DNA from: Shimia sp.
GTDB lineage: Bacteria > Pseudomonadota > Alphaproteobacteria > Rhodobacterales > Rhodobacteraceae
Reading direction: 5' to 3'
Assembly (NCBI GenBank): GCA_024224295.1
Contig: JAAENN010000188.1
Coordinates: 1-62,580, forward strand
DNA: 62,580 nucleotides
Positions within the stretch are counted from its first letter, which is position 1; every line of letters starts with the position of its first letter. Made by a program: the position numbers and the translations under genes. Positions 52,741-61,923 of this stretch are shown here, one piece after another. Below the pieces are notes generated by a model. The model was not told where the DNA came from. It did no database searches and was given only the letters and a program-made list of their open reading frames with translations.

Positions 52741-53886
52741 ATGACACTCACTGGAAACTGGTCTTATCCGACCGCGATCCGTTTTGGGGCTGGCCGTATT
52801 GGGGAATTGGCAGAAGCCTGTGCCCAGGCAGGCATGAAAAAACCATTGCTGGTGACTGACAAAGGTCTCGCCAATCTGCCCATCACCGTGGCCACATTGG
52901 ACCTAATGGAAGCGGCTGGACTTGGTCGTGGTCTTTTCGCAGAAGTTGACCCAAACCCAAATGAACTGAACCTGACAGCGGGCGTGGAAGCCTACAATGC
53001 AGGTGGCCATGACGGTGTGATTGCCTTTGGTGGCGGCTCTGGACTTGATCTGGGTAAAATGGTGGCCTTTATGGCTGGCCAAACTCGTCCGATTTGGGAT
53101 TTTGAAGACATTGGCGACTGGTGGACCCGCGCGGATGCGGATGCGATTGCGCCAATTGTGGCAGTGCCAACCACCGCAGGTACTGGCTCCGAAGTGGGTC
53201 GTGCCAGCGTGATCACCAACAGCGTCACTCATGAGAAGAAGATCATTTTCCACCCGAAGGTGCTGCCGTCTGTAGTGATTTGTGATCCGGAGCTGACCGT
53301 GGGCATGCCGCAGTTCATCACGGCCGGCACCGGTTTGGACGCCTTTGCACACTGTGTGGAAGCCTACTCCAGCCCGCACTACCATCCAATGAGCCAGGGT
53401 ATTGCGCTGGAGGGCATGAAGCTGGTGGTGGAAAACCTGCCACGTGCCTATGCCGACGGGCGGGACATCGAAGCCCGTGCCGAGATGATGAGTGCGGCGA
53501 TGATGGGCGCGACTGCCTTCCAAAAGGGCCTTGGCGCGATCCATGCGATGAGCCACCCGGTTGGCGCGATGTTCAACACCCACCATGGCACTACCAACGC
53601 GGTCTGCATGCCTGCTGTGCTGGAGTTGAACGCGCCGGTGATTTCAGAGCGGTTCGACCGTGCAGCGGGCTATCTCGGCATTGAAGGCGGCTTTGACGGC
53701 TTCTGCGCCTTTGTGCAGGGCTTCAACGACAGCATGGGCATTCCACGCAAGCTGTCTGAGCTGGGCGTGACCACGGATGCAATCCCAGCGCTGGTAAAAG
53801 GTGCGCTGATTGATCCGTCTTGTGGTGGCAACCCGGTTGAGCTGACCGAAGCCAACTTGACAGCGTTGTTTGAGGCGACAATCTAA
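52741..53886 (+). CDS. Iron-containing alcohol dehydrogenase (group III)
   Basis: 381 residues. GAGGAAG stands just before ATG 52741. The Rossmann part contains GGGSGLDLGKMVAF, and the cofactor/phosphate loop is VPTTAGTGSEVG. Metal ligands are predicted from TGLDAFAHCVEAY (Asp, His), GAIHAMSHPVGAMF (His) and NTHHGTTNAVCMP (His). Family members oxidise primary alcohols or amino alcohols with NAD+ and are located in the cytoplasm. Last gene of the operon; its stop overlaps the convergent cobF stop by 4 nt. Confidence 0.95.
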   Translation: MTLTGNWSYPTAIRFGAGRIGELAEACAQAGMKKPLLVTDKGLANLPITVATLDLMEAAGLGRGLFAEVDPNPNELNLTAGVEAYNAGGHDGVIAFGGGSGLDLGKMVAFMAGQTRPIWDFEDIGDWWTRADADAIAPIVAVPTTAGTGSEVGRASVITNSVTHEKKIIFHPKVLPSVVICDPELTVGMPQFITAGTGLDAFAHCVEAYSSPHYHPMSQGIALEGMKLVVENLPRAYADGRDIEARAEMMSAAMMGATAFQKGLGAIHAMSHPVGAMFNTHHGTTNAVCMPAVLELNAPVISERFDRAAGYLGIEGGFDGFCAFVQGFNDSMGIPRKLSELGVTTDAIPALVKGALIDPSCGGNPVELTEANLTALFEATI

Positions 53887-54638
53887 GTCGACTTGCGCAG
53901 CAGGTAGATATCCATAATCCACCCGTTAGAGGCCCGTGCATCCGCGCGGGCCTTTACGATTTGGGTGGAGACCTCAGAAAGCGGGCCTTCGATCAGGATC
54001 TGCTGATCCATGCCAACATAGCCGCCCCACCAGATGTGAATGCCGTCGCCTTCCAAGCTTTGGAAGGAGCATTCTCCATCCAGCATGACGGCGACGGTGG
54101 GCGTGTCAGCAGGCCAGCCTTTGTCGCGCAGTTTGCGGCCTGTGGTGATCTGCACTGCACCGCCCAATGTGTTAAGCGGGATGGCGTGCGCCGCCGTCAG
54201 CATTTGCAGCGAGGTGATACCGGGGATGACTTGCACGGAGAGCTCAATGCCCCGCGCAACCAGGCGATCGGCAATGCGGAGTGTGCTGTCGTAAAGCGAT
54301 GGGTCGCCCCAGACCATCAGCGCGACAGTGCCGTTTTCCCGAACATGGGTCGTGATCAGATCCTGCCAGATGGCAGCTAGCGCGTCGTGCCATGTGTTGA
54401 CGCCATCAAGGTATTTCGGCGTATCAGCGTCGCGCACCGGATAGTCAAATTCAACAATCTTGGGCGATGTGGAGAGCAGTTTGCTGGCAATCATCCGACG
54501 CAGGTCAGCCAGTTCGGTTTTTTCGTCGCCTTTGCGTGGCAACAAGATCACATCCGCGTTTTCCAGCGTTTTGATCGCCTGCAGTGTAAGGTGATCCGGA
54601 TTGCCGGACCCGATGCCGACCAAAGACAGTTGGATCAT
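53883..54638 (-). CDS. cobF: Precorrin-6A synthase (deacetylating)
   Basis: A 251-residue SAM-dependent corrin methyltransferase that methylates C1 of precorrin-5 with loss of acetate. It shows the class signature GIGSGNPDHLTLQAI at the N-terminus, VALMVWGDPSLYDSTLRI and VIPGITSLQMLTAAH, with the CobF-specific WPADTPTVAVMLDGE. CobF marks the aerobic pathway. It is the last gene of the minus-strand cob operon and shares 4 nt with cobA. Confidence 0.96.
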   Translation of the reverse strand: MIQLSLVGIGSGNPDHLTLQAIKTLENADVILLPRKGDEKTELADLRRMIASKLLSTSPKIVEFDYPVRDADTPKYLDGVNTWHDALAAIWQDLITTHVRENGTVALMVWGDPSLYDSTLRIADRLVARGIELSVQVIPGITSLQMLTAAHAIPLNTLGGAVQITTGRKLRDKGWPADTPTVAVMLDGECSFQSLEGDGIHIWWGGYVGMDQQILIEGPLSEVSTQIVKARADARASNGWIMDIYLLRKST

Positions 54639-55357
54639 TCGCTTTCAGCCAGTTCGCCAAAGAGGATGATGCCGGGTGCTTTGGTGATCTCTTTGCTGAG
54701 CTGGGCGGCCAAGGCTTCCATGGTGGTGCGGGTCAGGGTTTGATCCGGGTGGGAGACGTTTTCAGCCAAGAGAGCAGGGCAGTCTCGGCGCAGACCCGAA
54801 GCGAAGAGTTTTTCGGCCAGCTCTGGGAAGGTTCTCTTTGGCATGAACAAAACCGTGGTGGCACCGGGATCGGTGAGCGATTGCAGGTGCAGGTCGCCGG
54901 GCAGGGCGCCGGCCACATCATGGCCGGTCACAAACTGCACCCGCCGCGCCACAAGGCGGCGGGTGAGCGGGATGCCGGCGGCAGCTGCAGCCGCGCTCGC
55001 CGAGGTCACGCCAGGGATGATCTCGAAATCAATACCATGCTCTTTGAGTGCGGTGATCTCTTCTTCGAGGCGGCCAAAGATGCCACTGTCGCCTGATTTT
55101 AAGCGTACCACATGTACGCCGGTTTTGGCGTAGTCCACCAAAAGCTGACTGACGTGATGTTGTTTTGGAGATGGTCTCCCGGCGCGTTTGCCCACGCCAA
55201 CCAGATCGGCGTCTTTGTTGGCGTGTTCCAGGATGGGACCGGCGGACAGGTCATCAAACAAAACCGCTTCGGCCTTGCCCAAGCGGTCCACGGCCTTGAG
55301 TGTCAGAAGTTCGGGGTCGCCGGGACCGGAGCTGACAAAACTGACAAAGCCGCTCAT
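54635..55357 (-). CDS. cobA: Uroporphyrinogen-III C-methyltransferase
   Basis: A 240-residue SUMT that makes precorrin-2 from uroporphyrinogen III, the entry step of the corrin branch. SSGPGDPELLTLKAVD is the SAM-fold opening; VVRLKSGDSGIFGR and IIPGVTSASAAAAAAGIPLT are the conserved loops. It is the stand-alone form, without the siroheme dehydrogenase/chelatase domains of CysG. It overlaps cobF and cobB by 4 nt each. Confidence 0.95.
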   Translation of the reverse strand: MSGFVSFVSSGPGDPELLTLKAVDRLGKAEAVLFDDLSAGPILEHANKDADLVGVGKRAGRPSPKQHHVSQLLVDYAKTGVHVVRLKSGDSGIFGRLEEEITALKEHGIDFEIIPGVTSASAAAAAAGIPLTRRLVARRVQFVTGHDVAGALPGDLHLQSLTDPGATTVLFMPKRTFPELAEKLFASGLRRDCPALLAENVSHPDQTLTRTTMEALAAQLSKEITKAPGIILFGELAESE

Positions 55358-56664
55358 GAGGTGGCCTCTGCAATCAAATGGAAGAATGTGCCGGTGACAT
55401 GACCTTTGATGGAGCCGGTTTCAGGCACAGGGTTGCCATCCGCGTCGCCCACTTGAGCGAGCGGCTCGTCGGGCTCTTCCAGAATCGTGGTGTAGTGGAA
55501 CTCGTGCCCACGCAGGCGGGCACCAGTGTCAAAGCCAAGCATCGGGGCATTAAGAGTGGCCTGACGGTAACCAAGGTGGAACTTGCGTTTCTCATAGGAG
55601 GTCACAAGGCCCAACAGGCCTGCCATCTCGTGGCGGGTGCCGTCTTTGTCGATCAGCGCAGTGCCCAGAGCCATGTAGCCACCGCACTCGCCGTGCACCA
55701 GTTTGGATTCGGCATGTTTGCGCAGGCCCGTCAGGTAAGTTTGGTTGGCGGCGAGTTTGCCCGCATGCAACTCGGGGTAGCCTCCGGGCAGCCAGACCAG
55801 ATCGGCGCTGGGATCAGGCGCTTCATCTGCAAGCGGAGAGAACGGCAGAATTTCTGCACCGGCATTGCGCCAGCCGGTCAAAAGATGTGGGTAGGTGAAA
55901 CTGAAAGCGGCATCACGCGCCAGCGCAATGCGCTGAGCGGGCGGCTTGGGCAAGGAGCCGGTCTTGGCGCCTCCTGCGCGGGCTGCGGATTTGATCGCTT
56001 CAAGATCGACGTGTTCACGCAGGAAGGACGCATAGCCTGTGATGGCCTCTTCCAGATCGGGATGCTCCACCGCCTGGATCAGGCCGAGGTGGCGCTCCGG
56101 TAGGGTCAGGTCGCCGCGACGGGGCAAAACGCCAATGACGTTCACGCCAGCTTTGTCCATGCCAAGCCGCGCAAGGCGTTCGTGACGTGGAGAGGCGCAA
56201 CGGTTGAGGATGACGCCTGCAAACGGCAGGTCCGGATTGTAGGTCTTGAAGCCTAAGGCGGTGGCGGCGGCGGATTGCGCTTGGCCGCCCACGTCGATCA
56301 CCAAGACCACGGGCCAACCCATCATCAGCGCGGTTTCCGCTGAGCTGCCAAAGCCGTTTTCCCCGCGTGTGGCGACGCCATCAAACAGGCCCATACTGCC
56401 TTCGGCCACCACAATGTCGGCACCTTGTGCTTGCTCAGAAATACCGCCTGCGAGATCTGGCGGCATCGCCCATGTGTCGAGGTTAAAGGCCGGACGACGG
56501 GCGGCGGCATGGTGGAAGGCCGGGTCAATGTAATCTGGACCGGATTTGAACGGCTGAACTTTCAAACCGTCCTCGGCAAGCGCACGCAAAAGTCCGAGCA
56601 TCACAGTGGTTTTGCCGGTGCCAGAGGAGGGCGCGGAGATCAGGATACCTGGAGGCATAGTCAT
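55354..56664 (-). CDS. cobB: Hydrogenobyrinic/cobyrinic acid a,c-diamide synthase
   Basis: About 436 residues (ATG 56664 with AGAGAG 8 nt upstream; ATG 56673 is the alternative). The N-terminal P-loop domain has ISAPSSGTGKTTVMLG, and the C-terminal class I glutamine amidotransferase domain carries the nucleophile Cys in LVHGECGGYMALG. It amidates the a and c carboxylates of hydrogenobyrinate using glutamine and ATP in the aerobic route. Located between cobM and cobA in the operon. Confidence 0.95.
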   Translation of the reverse strand: MTMPPGILISAPSSGTGKTTVMLGLLRALAEDGLKVQPFKSGPDYIDPAFHHAAARRPAFNLDTWAMPPDLAGGISEQAQGADIVVAEGSMGLFDGVATRGENGFGSSAETALMMGWPVVLVIDVGGQAQSAAATALGFKTYNPDLPFAGVILNRCASPRHERLARLGMDKAGVNVIGVLPRRGDLTLPERHLGLIQAVEHPDLEEAITGYASFLREHVDLEAIKSAARAGGAKTGSLPKPPAQRIALARDAAFSFTYPHLLTGWRNAGAEILPFSPLADEAPDPSADLVWLPGGYPELHAGKLAANQTYLTGLRKHAESKLVHGECGGYMALGTALIDKDGTRHEMAGLLGLVTSYEKRKFHLGYRQATLNAPMLGFDTGARLRGHEFHYTTILEEPDEPLAQVGDADGNPVPETGSIKGHVTGTFFHLIAEATS

Positions 56665-56679
56665 GTCTGTCATCTCTCT

Positions 56680-57474
56680 TTAGTCGTCGCCGTGCTGCCA
56701 GCTTGACCATGGGCTGTCGGCGGTCTGCGGGCGGTAGCGGCGGTCATATTCGGAAGCGTAGAGGCAGCTTTCGTCAAAGCCTTCACCTGCCAGGGCGGGC
56801 CCAACAAGGATCAATGCAGTGCGGGTGATGCTTTCTGCCACATCGTCTTTCAAGCTGGCGAGTGTTGTGCGGATCACCTGTTGGTCTGGCCAGCTGGCGC
56901 GGTAGACTACGGCGACAGGGCAAGTGGCCCCATAAGCTGGCGTGAGGTCGGCAATGACTTGGTCCAGATTGCCAATCGATAGGTGAATTGCCAGTGTCGC
57001 GCCGGTGGCGGCGAAGTTGGTGAGCGTTTCGCCTTCTGGCATAGTGGACGCACGGCCGGGCGTGCGAGTCAGAACCACGGATTGCGCCAAGCTCGGAAGG
57101 GTTAGCTCGGTTTGCAGGGCGGCAGCGGCAGCGGCAAAGCTAGGTACGCCGGGCGTCACGGAAATGGGAATGCCTTCGGCTTTCAAACGGCGGATTTGCT
57201 CTCCCATAGCGGACCAAACGGATAGGTCACCGGAATGCAGGCGGGCGACGTCATGGCCAGCTTCATGTGCTGCTTTGCACTCGGTCACGATGGCGTCGAG
57301 GTCCAAAGGAGCTGTGTTGATTACGCGGGCGTTGTCCGGGCAGTGAGACAGGATCGCATCAGGCACCAACGAGCCTGCATAGAGACAGACAGGGCAGGCG
57401 GCGATCAGGTCGCGGCCTCGCAGGGTGAGCAGGTCGGCGGCACCAGGGCCCGCACCAATGAAGTGAACAGTCAT
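56680..57474 (-). CDS. cobM: Precorrin-4 C11-methyltransferase
   Basis: A 264-residue SAM-dependent enzyme. ATG 57474 ([18 protein letters not shown]) overlaps the cobE stop (ATGA). Family loops are [18 protein letters not shown] and [20 protein letters not shown]. The C-terminal tail contains DRRYRPQ, common in CobM. It stands 6 nt or so ahead of cobB. Confidence 0.96.
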   Translation of the reverse strand: MTVHFIGAGPGAADLLTLRGRDLIAACPVCLYAGSLVPDAILSHCPDNARVINTAPLDLDAIVTECKAAHEAGHDVARLHSGDLSVWSAMGEQIRRLKAEGIPISVTPGVPSFAAAAAALQTELTLPSLAQSVVLTRTPGRASTMPEGETLTNFAATGATLAIHLSIGNLDQVIADLTPAYGATCPVAVVYRASWPDQQVIRTTLASLKDDVAESITRTALILVGPALAGEGFDESCLYASEYDRRYRPQTADSPWSSWQHGDD

Positions 57475-57833
57475 AGAGGCTCTCCTCGCGCGACGGCGCA
57501 GGTGGCAAGGTTGTCGGTAGAGACGACACGCGGGGTGGTGAGAGTGGCGTTGTTGAGCGCTGCGAGCGCGCAAGCTTCAGCCACCGAGCCGGTGCCGCGT
57601 TTTTCGCGCACCTTGGCGGATTGGGTCTGCGTCTCAGCAGCTTGCATTGCGTCAGCGTCGATTTCTACCACTGGCAAGTTGCGTGCTTTAGCAAAGGCTT
57701 GCAGCGTGTTGCTTCGTGCCTTGTCTGTTGGTGTGGCAATGGCGTCGATATTCGCAACTGCCGTCAAGGCGAGCGCATCACTCAAGCTGTCCACTGTGGC
57801 AGAGGCGCGAAATCCAAATCCGGCGACGATCAT
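57471..57833 (-). CDS. cobE: CobE-type cobalamin biosynthesis protein
   Basis: 120 residues from ATG 57833, which overlaps the cobL stop (ATGA). It corresponds to the CobE/CbiG C-terminal domain: [16 protein letters not shown] near the start, then [31 protein letters not shown] and the terminal AVARG. Its exact role in the aerobic pathway is not settled; the CbiG relative opens the delta-lactone in the anaerobic one. Confidence 0.92.
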   Translation of the reverse strand: MIVAGFGFRASATVDSLSDALALTAVANIDAIATPTDKARSNTLQAFAKARNLPVVEIDADAMQAAETQTQSAKVREKRGTGSVAEACALAALNNATLTTPRVVSTDNLATCAVARGEPL

Positions 57834-59026
57834 TTCTGCACACTCCATTGCACGATGGGGTAGCTGGATTTCCAGCCCCGCTTGCGGCCCAAAGGCTTAG
57901 ATTGCGCCAGTTCGATACGCAAGAGCTCACCGCCCTTATCCGCCTGCCAATTGGCGAGCAGAACTTCGGCTTCTAATGTGACAGCATTGGCCACAAGACG
58001 CGCACCAACTGGGAGTTGTGCCCACACAATTTCCAACAGCTCTTCAGAAATACCGCCACCGATAAACACGGCATCCGGCGCGGGCAGGCCTTCCAGGGCG
58101 TCGGGCGCAGCGCCAGTGACAACGGTTAGGCGGTCCACGCCAAGGTTTGCGGCGTTGTGGGCAATGCGTTCCGTGCGCGTTGGGTCAATTTCAATCGATG
58201 TGGCCTGTGTTGTGGCGTGTGCGAGCAGCCACTCGATGGCAATGGAGCCGGAACCGCCACCGATATCCCAAAGACGCTCACCTGGAAGCGGCGCTAAGGC
58301 CGAGAGGGTCAAGGCGCGCACGGGGCGCTTTGTCATTTGGCCATCGTTGTCAAAGAAAGCGTCATCTTTGCCACCCACCGAAGTGAGGGCAGGGCCGCCA
58401 GCTGTGTCGACAGCAACGCAAACTGGGTGTTGGATGTTGTCCAAGTCGAATGCATCTGCGCGGGCTCGTCGGATGCGCTGGCGCGGCCCGCCAAGGGCTT
58501 CGAGCACATGTAGAGTGCTTGCTCCGAAACCAATCTCTGTGAGCCATGCAGCGATAGTTGGCACGGCCTCGCCATCGCGCAATGTCACGATGGCGCGTGT
58601 ACCATCGGCCAGATGTGGGCGCAGGCGGGCAAACGGCGCGGCGTGTAGGCCAAGCGTGGTTGTGCTTTCTAGCGGCCAGCCCAATGCGGCGGCCGCGAGC
58701 GACATAGTTGAAGGAGCCGGTAGGGATCGCCACTCACCCGGCTGTAAATGTTTGGTCAAAGAGGTGCCGGCGCCGTGCCAGAACGGGTTGCCGGAAGCTA
58801 GGGCCACAGTCTTGCGACCACGTTGTGCGAGTAGAAGCGTGATACCGTCTGAAAACGGCACCGGCCATGTGATTGTGTTAGCGGTCAGGCTTGGCAACAG
58901 CGACAAATGCCGCTCTGCGCCCATGACCACCTCAGCATCCTCAAGCGCTTTGCGGCTTGCGGGGGGCAGGCCTTCTGGGCCATCTTCGCCCAAACCGACA
59001 ATGGTCAACCACGGATTTTCAGACAT
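57830..59026 (-). CDS. cobL: Precorrin-6Y C5,15-methyltransferase (decarboxylating)
   Basis: A 398-residue two-domain enzyme. The N-terminal CbiE-like methyltransferase (TIVGLGEDGPEGLPPASRK, VALASGNPFWHGAGTSL) is fused to a C-terminal CbiT-like domain (LWDIGGGSGSIAIEWL, AVFIGGGISEELLEI). It methylates C5 and C15 and decarboxylates the acetate side chain at C12. The start ATG 59026 overlaps the ATG of the divergent cobK within catg (59024-59027), so each gene's ribosome site lies inside the other's coding region. Confidence 0.96.
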   Translation of the reverse strand: MSENPWLTIVGLGEDGPEGLPPASRKALEDAEVVMGAERHLSLLPSLTANTITWPVPFSDGITLLLAQRGRKTVALASGNPFWHGAGTSLTKHLQPGEWRSLPAPSTMSLAAAALGWPLESTTTLGLHAAPFARLRPHLADGTRAIVTLRDGEAVPTIAAWLTEIGFGASTLHVLEALGGPRQRIRRARADAFDLDNIQHPVCVAVDTAGGPALTSVGGKDDAFFDNDGQMTKRPVRALTLSALAPLPGERLWDIGGGSGSIAIEWLLAHATTQATSIEIDPTRTERIAHNAANLGVDRLTVVTGAAPDALEGLPAPDAVFIGGGISEELLEIVWAQLPVGARLVANAVTLEAEVLLANWQADKGGELLRIELAQSKPLGRKRGWKSSYPIVQWSVQK

Positions 59027-59759
59027 GGCGCCCAAACTCCTTCTTCTCGGTGGCACAACCGAGGCCAGCCTGTTGGCGCGTGCCTTGGCAGCGCGCGATG
59101 TTGAGGCTGTGTTTTCGTACGCTGGACGTGTTGCGAGCCCAAAGGCGCAGCCGTTGCCTACTCGGGTGGGAGGTTTTGGCGGCGTGGCTGGATTGGTCCA
59201 GTATTTGGAAGAGCATAACATCACCCATGTGGTGGATGCCACGCATCCCTTTGCCGCGCAGATGAGTTGGAATGCGTTTGAGGCTTGTCAGGAGGCTCGC
59301 AGGGAATTGATTGCCCTGACGCGACCCGCTTGGAAGGCGCAGGCCGGAGATCGCTGGACGCATGTGGCGGACATACACGGCGCGGTGGCTGCTTTGGCCG
59401 GAGATCCCAAACGTGTGCTTCTGGCGCTGGGAAAATTGAATGTGCCCGCCTTTGCGGTGCAGTCGCAGCATCATTTTGTCTTGCGGCTTGTTGACCAGCC
59501 TGAGGAACAACCGGGGCTGCCCAATCACACAGTTGTGGTGGCGCGCGGGCCGTTTGATGTGGCGGGGGACCGGGCGTTGTTGCAGAAGTATAACATTGAG
59601 CTGGTGGTTTGCAAAAACGCGGGTGGTGTTGGCGCGGAGGCCAAACTCATAGTAGCGCGAGAATTGGGCGTCCCGGTGATCATGATTGATCGGCCAAACC
59701 TGCCGCCGCGATGTGAGGTCGCGGCTGTGGACGAGGTTTTGGAGTGGGTCACAAGCTGA
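59025..59759 (+). CDS. cobK: Precorrin-6A reductase
   Basis: A 244-residue NADPH-dependent reductase converting precorrin-6A to 6B. It starts MAPKLLLLGGTTEASLLARAL, the family's nucleotide-binding opening; VVDATHPFAAQMSWNA and ELVVCKNAGGVGAEAKLIVA are the other conserved stretches. It is the only cob gene on the plus strand here and splits the cob genes into two minus-strand groups. Its open frame continues backwards through the antisense of cobL, but the family N-terminus fixes the start at 59025. Confidence 0.96.
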   Translation: MAPKLLLLGGTTEASLLARALAARDVEAVFSYAGRVASPKAQPLPTRVGGFGGVAGLVQYLEEHNITHVVDATHPFAAQMSWNAFEACQEARRELIALTRPAWKAQAGDRWTHVADIHGAVAALAGDPKRVLLALGKLNVPAFAVQSQHHFVLRLVDQPEEQPGLPNHTVVVARGPFDVAGDRALLQKYNIELVVCKNAGGVGAEAKLIVARELGVPVIMIDRPNLPPRCEVAAVDEVLEWVTS

Positions 59760-59816
59760 CGAGCGCAATCCTGAGTGGATGCGGTTTGTCACCGTCTGAC
59801 TGGCAACCCCAGTCAC

Positions 59817-60569
59817 TTACCCGTCCACCGAACGCGGGGTGTAAACCAGTGGTGCGCCATCACGTTCAATTATTCGAGTTTGACTGGAGCCAAGCAGCAC
59901 CACTGTACGCATGTCCGCCATATCCGGAGTGGTCTCCTGCAGCGGCACGATCTTGATGGTTTGATCTGGGCGGGAGACGTTGCGTGCAAAGATCATTGGA
60001 CGGTTGTCACCACAGTTCTCTTTGAGAGTTTTAAGCGCCTTTTCAAAGCCTTCCGGGCGGGACTTTGAGCGTGGATTATAAAACGCCATGGCAAAATCGG
60101 CCTCTGCAGCCAGTCGCAGGCGTTTGTCGATCAATTCCCAGGGCTTGAGATTGTCACTGAGATTAATGGCACAAAAATCATGGCCCAGCGGTGCGCCGCA
60201 AGCGGCGGAAGCTGCCAACATGGCCGTGATGCCGGGCAATACGCGAATGTCGAGATCACGCCATGCGGGCTCGCCATGTTCCACGGCTTCAAACATCGCT
60301 GCCGCCATGGCAAACACACCGGGGTCGCCGGAGCTGATCACCACCACGCGCTTGCCTTCGGACGCCATTTCCAAAGCATGACGGGAGCGATCAATTTCCA
60401 CTCGGTTGTCCGAAGGGTGCAATGTCAGGTTTGGATTTTGGGCAACACGCTCCACATAAGGGATATAACCCACGGCATCGGTGGCGTCTGCCAAGGCAGC
60501 TTGTACTTGTGGTGTGACGAGCGCGTCGTCACCGGGCCCAATGCCCACAATCTGCACCCAACCGCTCAT
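59817..60569 (-). CDS. cobJ: Precorrin-3B C17-methyltransferase
   Basis: A 250-residue ring-contraction methyltransferase. ATG 60569 (MSGWVQIVGIGPGDDALVTP) overlaps the cobI stop. It shows VVVISSGDPGVFAMAAAMFE, RVLPGITAMLAASAACGAPLG, FCAINLSDNLKPWE and FYNPRSKSRPE, all typical of CobJ/CbiH. Last gene of the cobG-H-I-J group, convergent with cobK. Confidence 0.97.
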   Translation of the reverse strand: MSGWVQIVGIGPGDDALVTPQVQAALADATDAVGYIPYVERVAQNPNLTLHPSDNRVEIDRSRHALEMASEGKRVVVISSGDPGVFAMAAAMFEAVEHGEPAWRDLDIRVLPGITAMLAASAACGAPLGHDFCAINLSDNLKPWELIDKRLRLAAEADFAMAFYNPRSKSRPEGFEKALKTLKENCGDNRPMIFARNVSRPDQTIKIVPLQETTPDMADMRTVVLLGSSQTRIIERDGAPLVYTPRSVDG

Positions 60570-61297
60570 GGCCGACGTCCTTGGCCGTGTACCACGATGA
60601 TCGAGAAATACGGCGTGCCGAAGTCCTCGGTTTCCGATAGTTTTTGCACGCTCTGCTTCTGCATGGTGGCAAATTGCACCAGCCACGCTTCGTCGTAGCG
60701 GTTTGAAGCCTTCAAAGAACGGATGACCTTGTCGTAGTTGGAGCCGATTTTCATCACCACCAAAGCGTCCGTGTCGGCCATGTGGCGGGTAAGCTTTTCT
60801 TCGTCCAGCGTACCCATCAGTACGGTCAGCACGTCGTCGCCCCAGGTGATGGGCGCTTCGGTTGCTGTCCATGCACCGGACATACCGGTGATGGCTGGCA
60901 CGACATGGGTCGGCACAACGTCACGCACGCGGGCATAGATGTGCATGAAAGAGCCGTAGAAGAACGGGTCACCTTCGCAGAGCACCACCACATCTTCACC
61001 AGATTTGGCCAGCGTGATCAGATGTTGCGTGACCTCTTCATAGAATTCTGACAGAGCCTCGTTGTAGCGTGGGTCATGTATCGAGATTTCCGTGGTGACG
61101 GGATACTCCATCGGGAACTCAACGGCCGTATCAGGTAACATGCCATCGACAATCGCGCGCGCCTGACCTTTGCGGCCTGCTTTGCGAAAGAAGGCCACAT
61201 GTTTGGCATTGGTGATCAGTCGGTGCGAGCGCACGCTCATCAGATCGGGATCGCCGGGGCCAAGCCCAACGCCGTAGATTGTTCCGGTTTGGGTCAT
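60566..61297 (-). CDS. cobI: Precorrin-2 C20-methyltransferase
   Basis: A 243-residue SAM-dependent enzyme methylating C20. GVGLGPGDPDLMSVRSHRL opens the protein, VVLCEGDPFFYGSFMHIYAR and VPAITGMSGAWTATEAPI are the conserved loops, and LVVMKIGSNYDKVI is CobI-specific. It overlaps cobH and cobJ by 4 nt each. Confidence 0.97.
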   Translation of the reverse strand: MTQTGTIYGVGLGPGDPDLMSVRSHRLITNAKHVAFFRKAGRKGQARAIVDGMLPDTAVEFPMEYPVTTEISIHDPRYNEALSEFYEEVTQHLITLAKSGEDVVVLCEGDPFFYGSFMHIYARVRDVVPTHVVPAITGMSGAWTATEAPITWGDDVLTVLMGTLDEEKLTRHMADTDALVVMKIGSNYDKVIRSLKASNRYDEAWLVQFATMQKQSVQKLSETEDFGTPYFSIIVVHGQGRRP

Positions 61298-61923
61298 TCT
61301 TTGCGACTCGCAATAGCGTTGATGGCAGCCACAGTCATGGCGGAGCCGCCCAAGCGGCCTTCAACAATCATGCAGGGTACTGGTTGATCATTCCAGAGCG
61401 CGTCTTTGCTTTCCATCGCGCCAACAAAACCCACCGGGCAGCCGATGATTGCGGCCGGGCGCGGGCAGTCCGGATCTTCGAGCATGTTCAGCAGGTGGAA
61501 GAGGGCGGTGGGGGCGTTGCCAATGGCCACAATTGCGCCGCCCAATTTGTCGCGCCAGTGTTCCAGTGCGGCAGCGGAACGGGTGTTTCCGATTTTTGCA
61601 GCCAGCTCATAGATGCCCTCGGCGTGTAGAGTGCAGATCACGTCGTTGTTCGCCGGCAGACGCGGGCGGGTCACACCTTCGCTGACCATACGCGCGTCAC
61701 AGAAAATCGGCGCACCGTCTTCCATGGCTTTGCGCGCGGCCGCCACCATGCCGGGGGTGAACTTCACGTGCTGCTCCAATCCGACCATGCCCGCAGCGTG
61801 GATCATGCGCACCACAACTTGCTCTTCGTCTTTGTCAAAGCCGTTCAGCGCAGCTTCGCGCCGGATGGTGGCAAAGCTTTCGTCATAGATCGCCTGACCG
61901 TTTTTTTCGTAATCGTAAGGCAC
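61294..61923 (-). CDS. cobH: Precorrin-8X methylmutase
   Basis: A 209-residue isomerase that moves the C11 methyl to C12, giving hydrogenobyrinate. The catalytic His lies in VVRMIHAAGMVGLEQ. Other conserved segments are FCDARMVSEGVTRPRLP, AIGNAPTALFHLLNML and AIIGCPVGFVGAMESK. It starts with GTG 61923, which shares one base with the cobG stop TAG; GAGGAGAG lies upstream. Confidence 0.97.
   Translation of the reverse strand: MPYDYEKNGQAIYDESFATIRREAALNGFDKDEEQVVVRMIHAAGMVGLEQHVKFTPGMVAAARKAMEDGAPIFCDARMVSEGVTRPRLPANNDVICTLHAEGIYELAAKIGNTRSAAALEHWRDKLGGAIVAIGNAPTALFHLLNMLEDPDCPRPAAIIGCPVGFVGAMESKDALWNDQPVPCMIVEGRLGGSAMTVAAINAIASRKE

Noticed and set aside
57882..59024. Long plus-strand open frame continuous with cobK (625 codons in all)
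   Set aside because: It is antisense to cobL. The cobK family N-terminus and start fix the gene at 59025, and the upstream part is low-complexity Ser/Ala/Arg/Pro typical of a shadow frame.
59760..59816. Cobalamin riboswitch near the cob genes
   Set aside because: Gaps between cob genes here are far too short, and no B12-box-like sequence is visible. A riboswitch, if any, would be upstream of cobG, outside the window.
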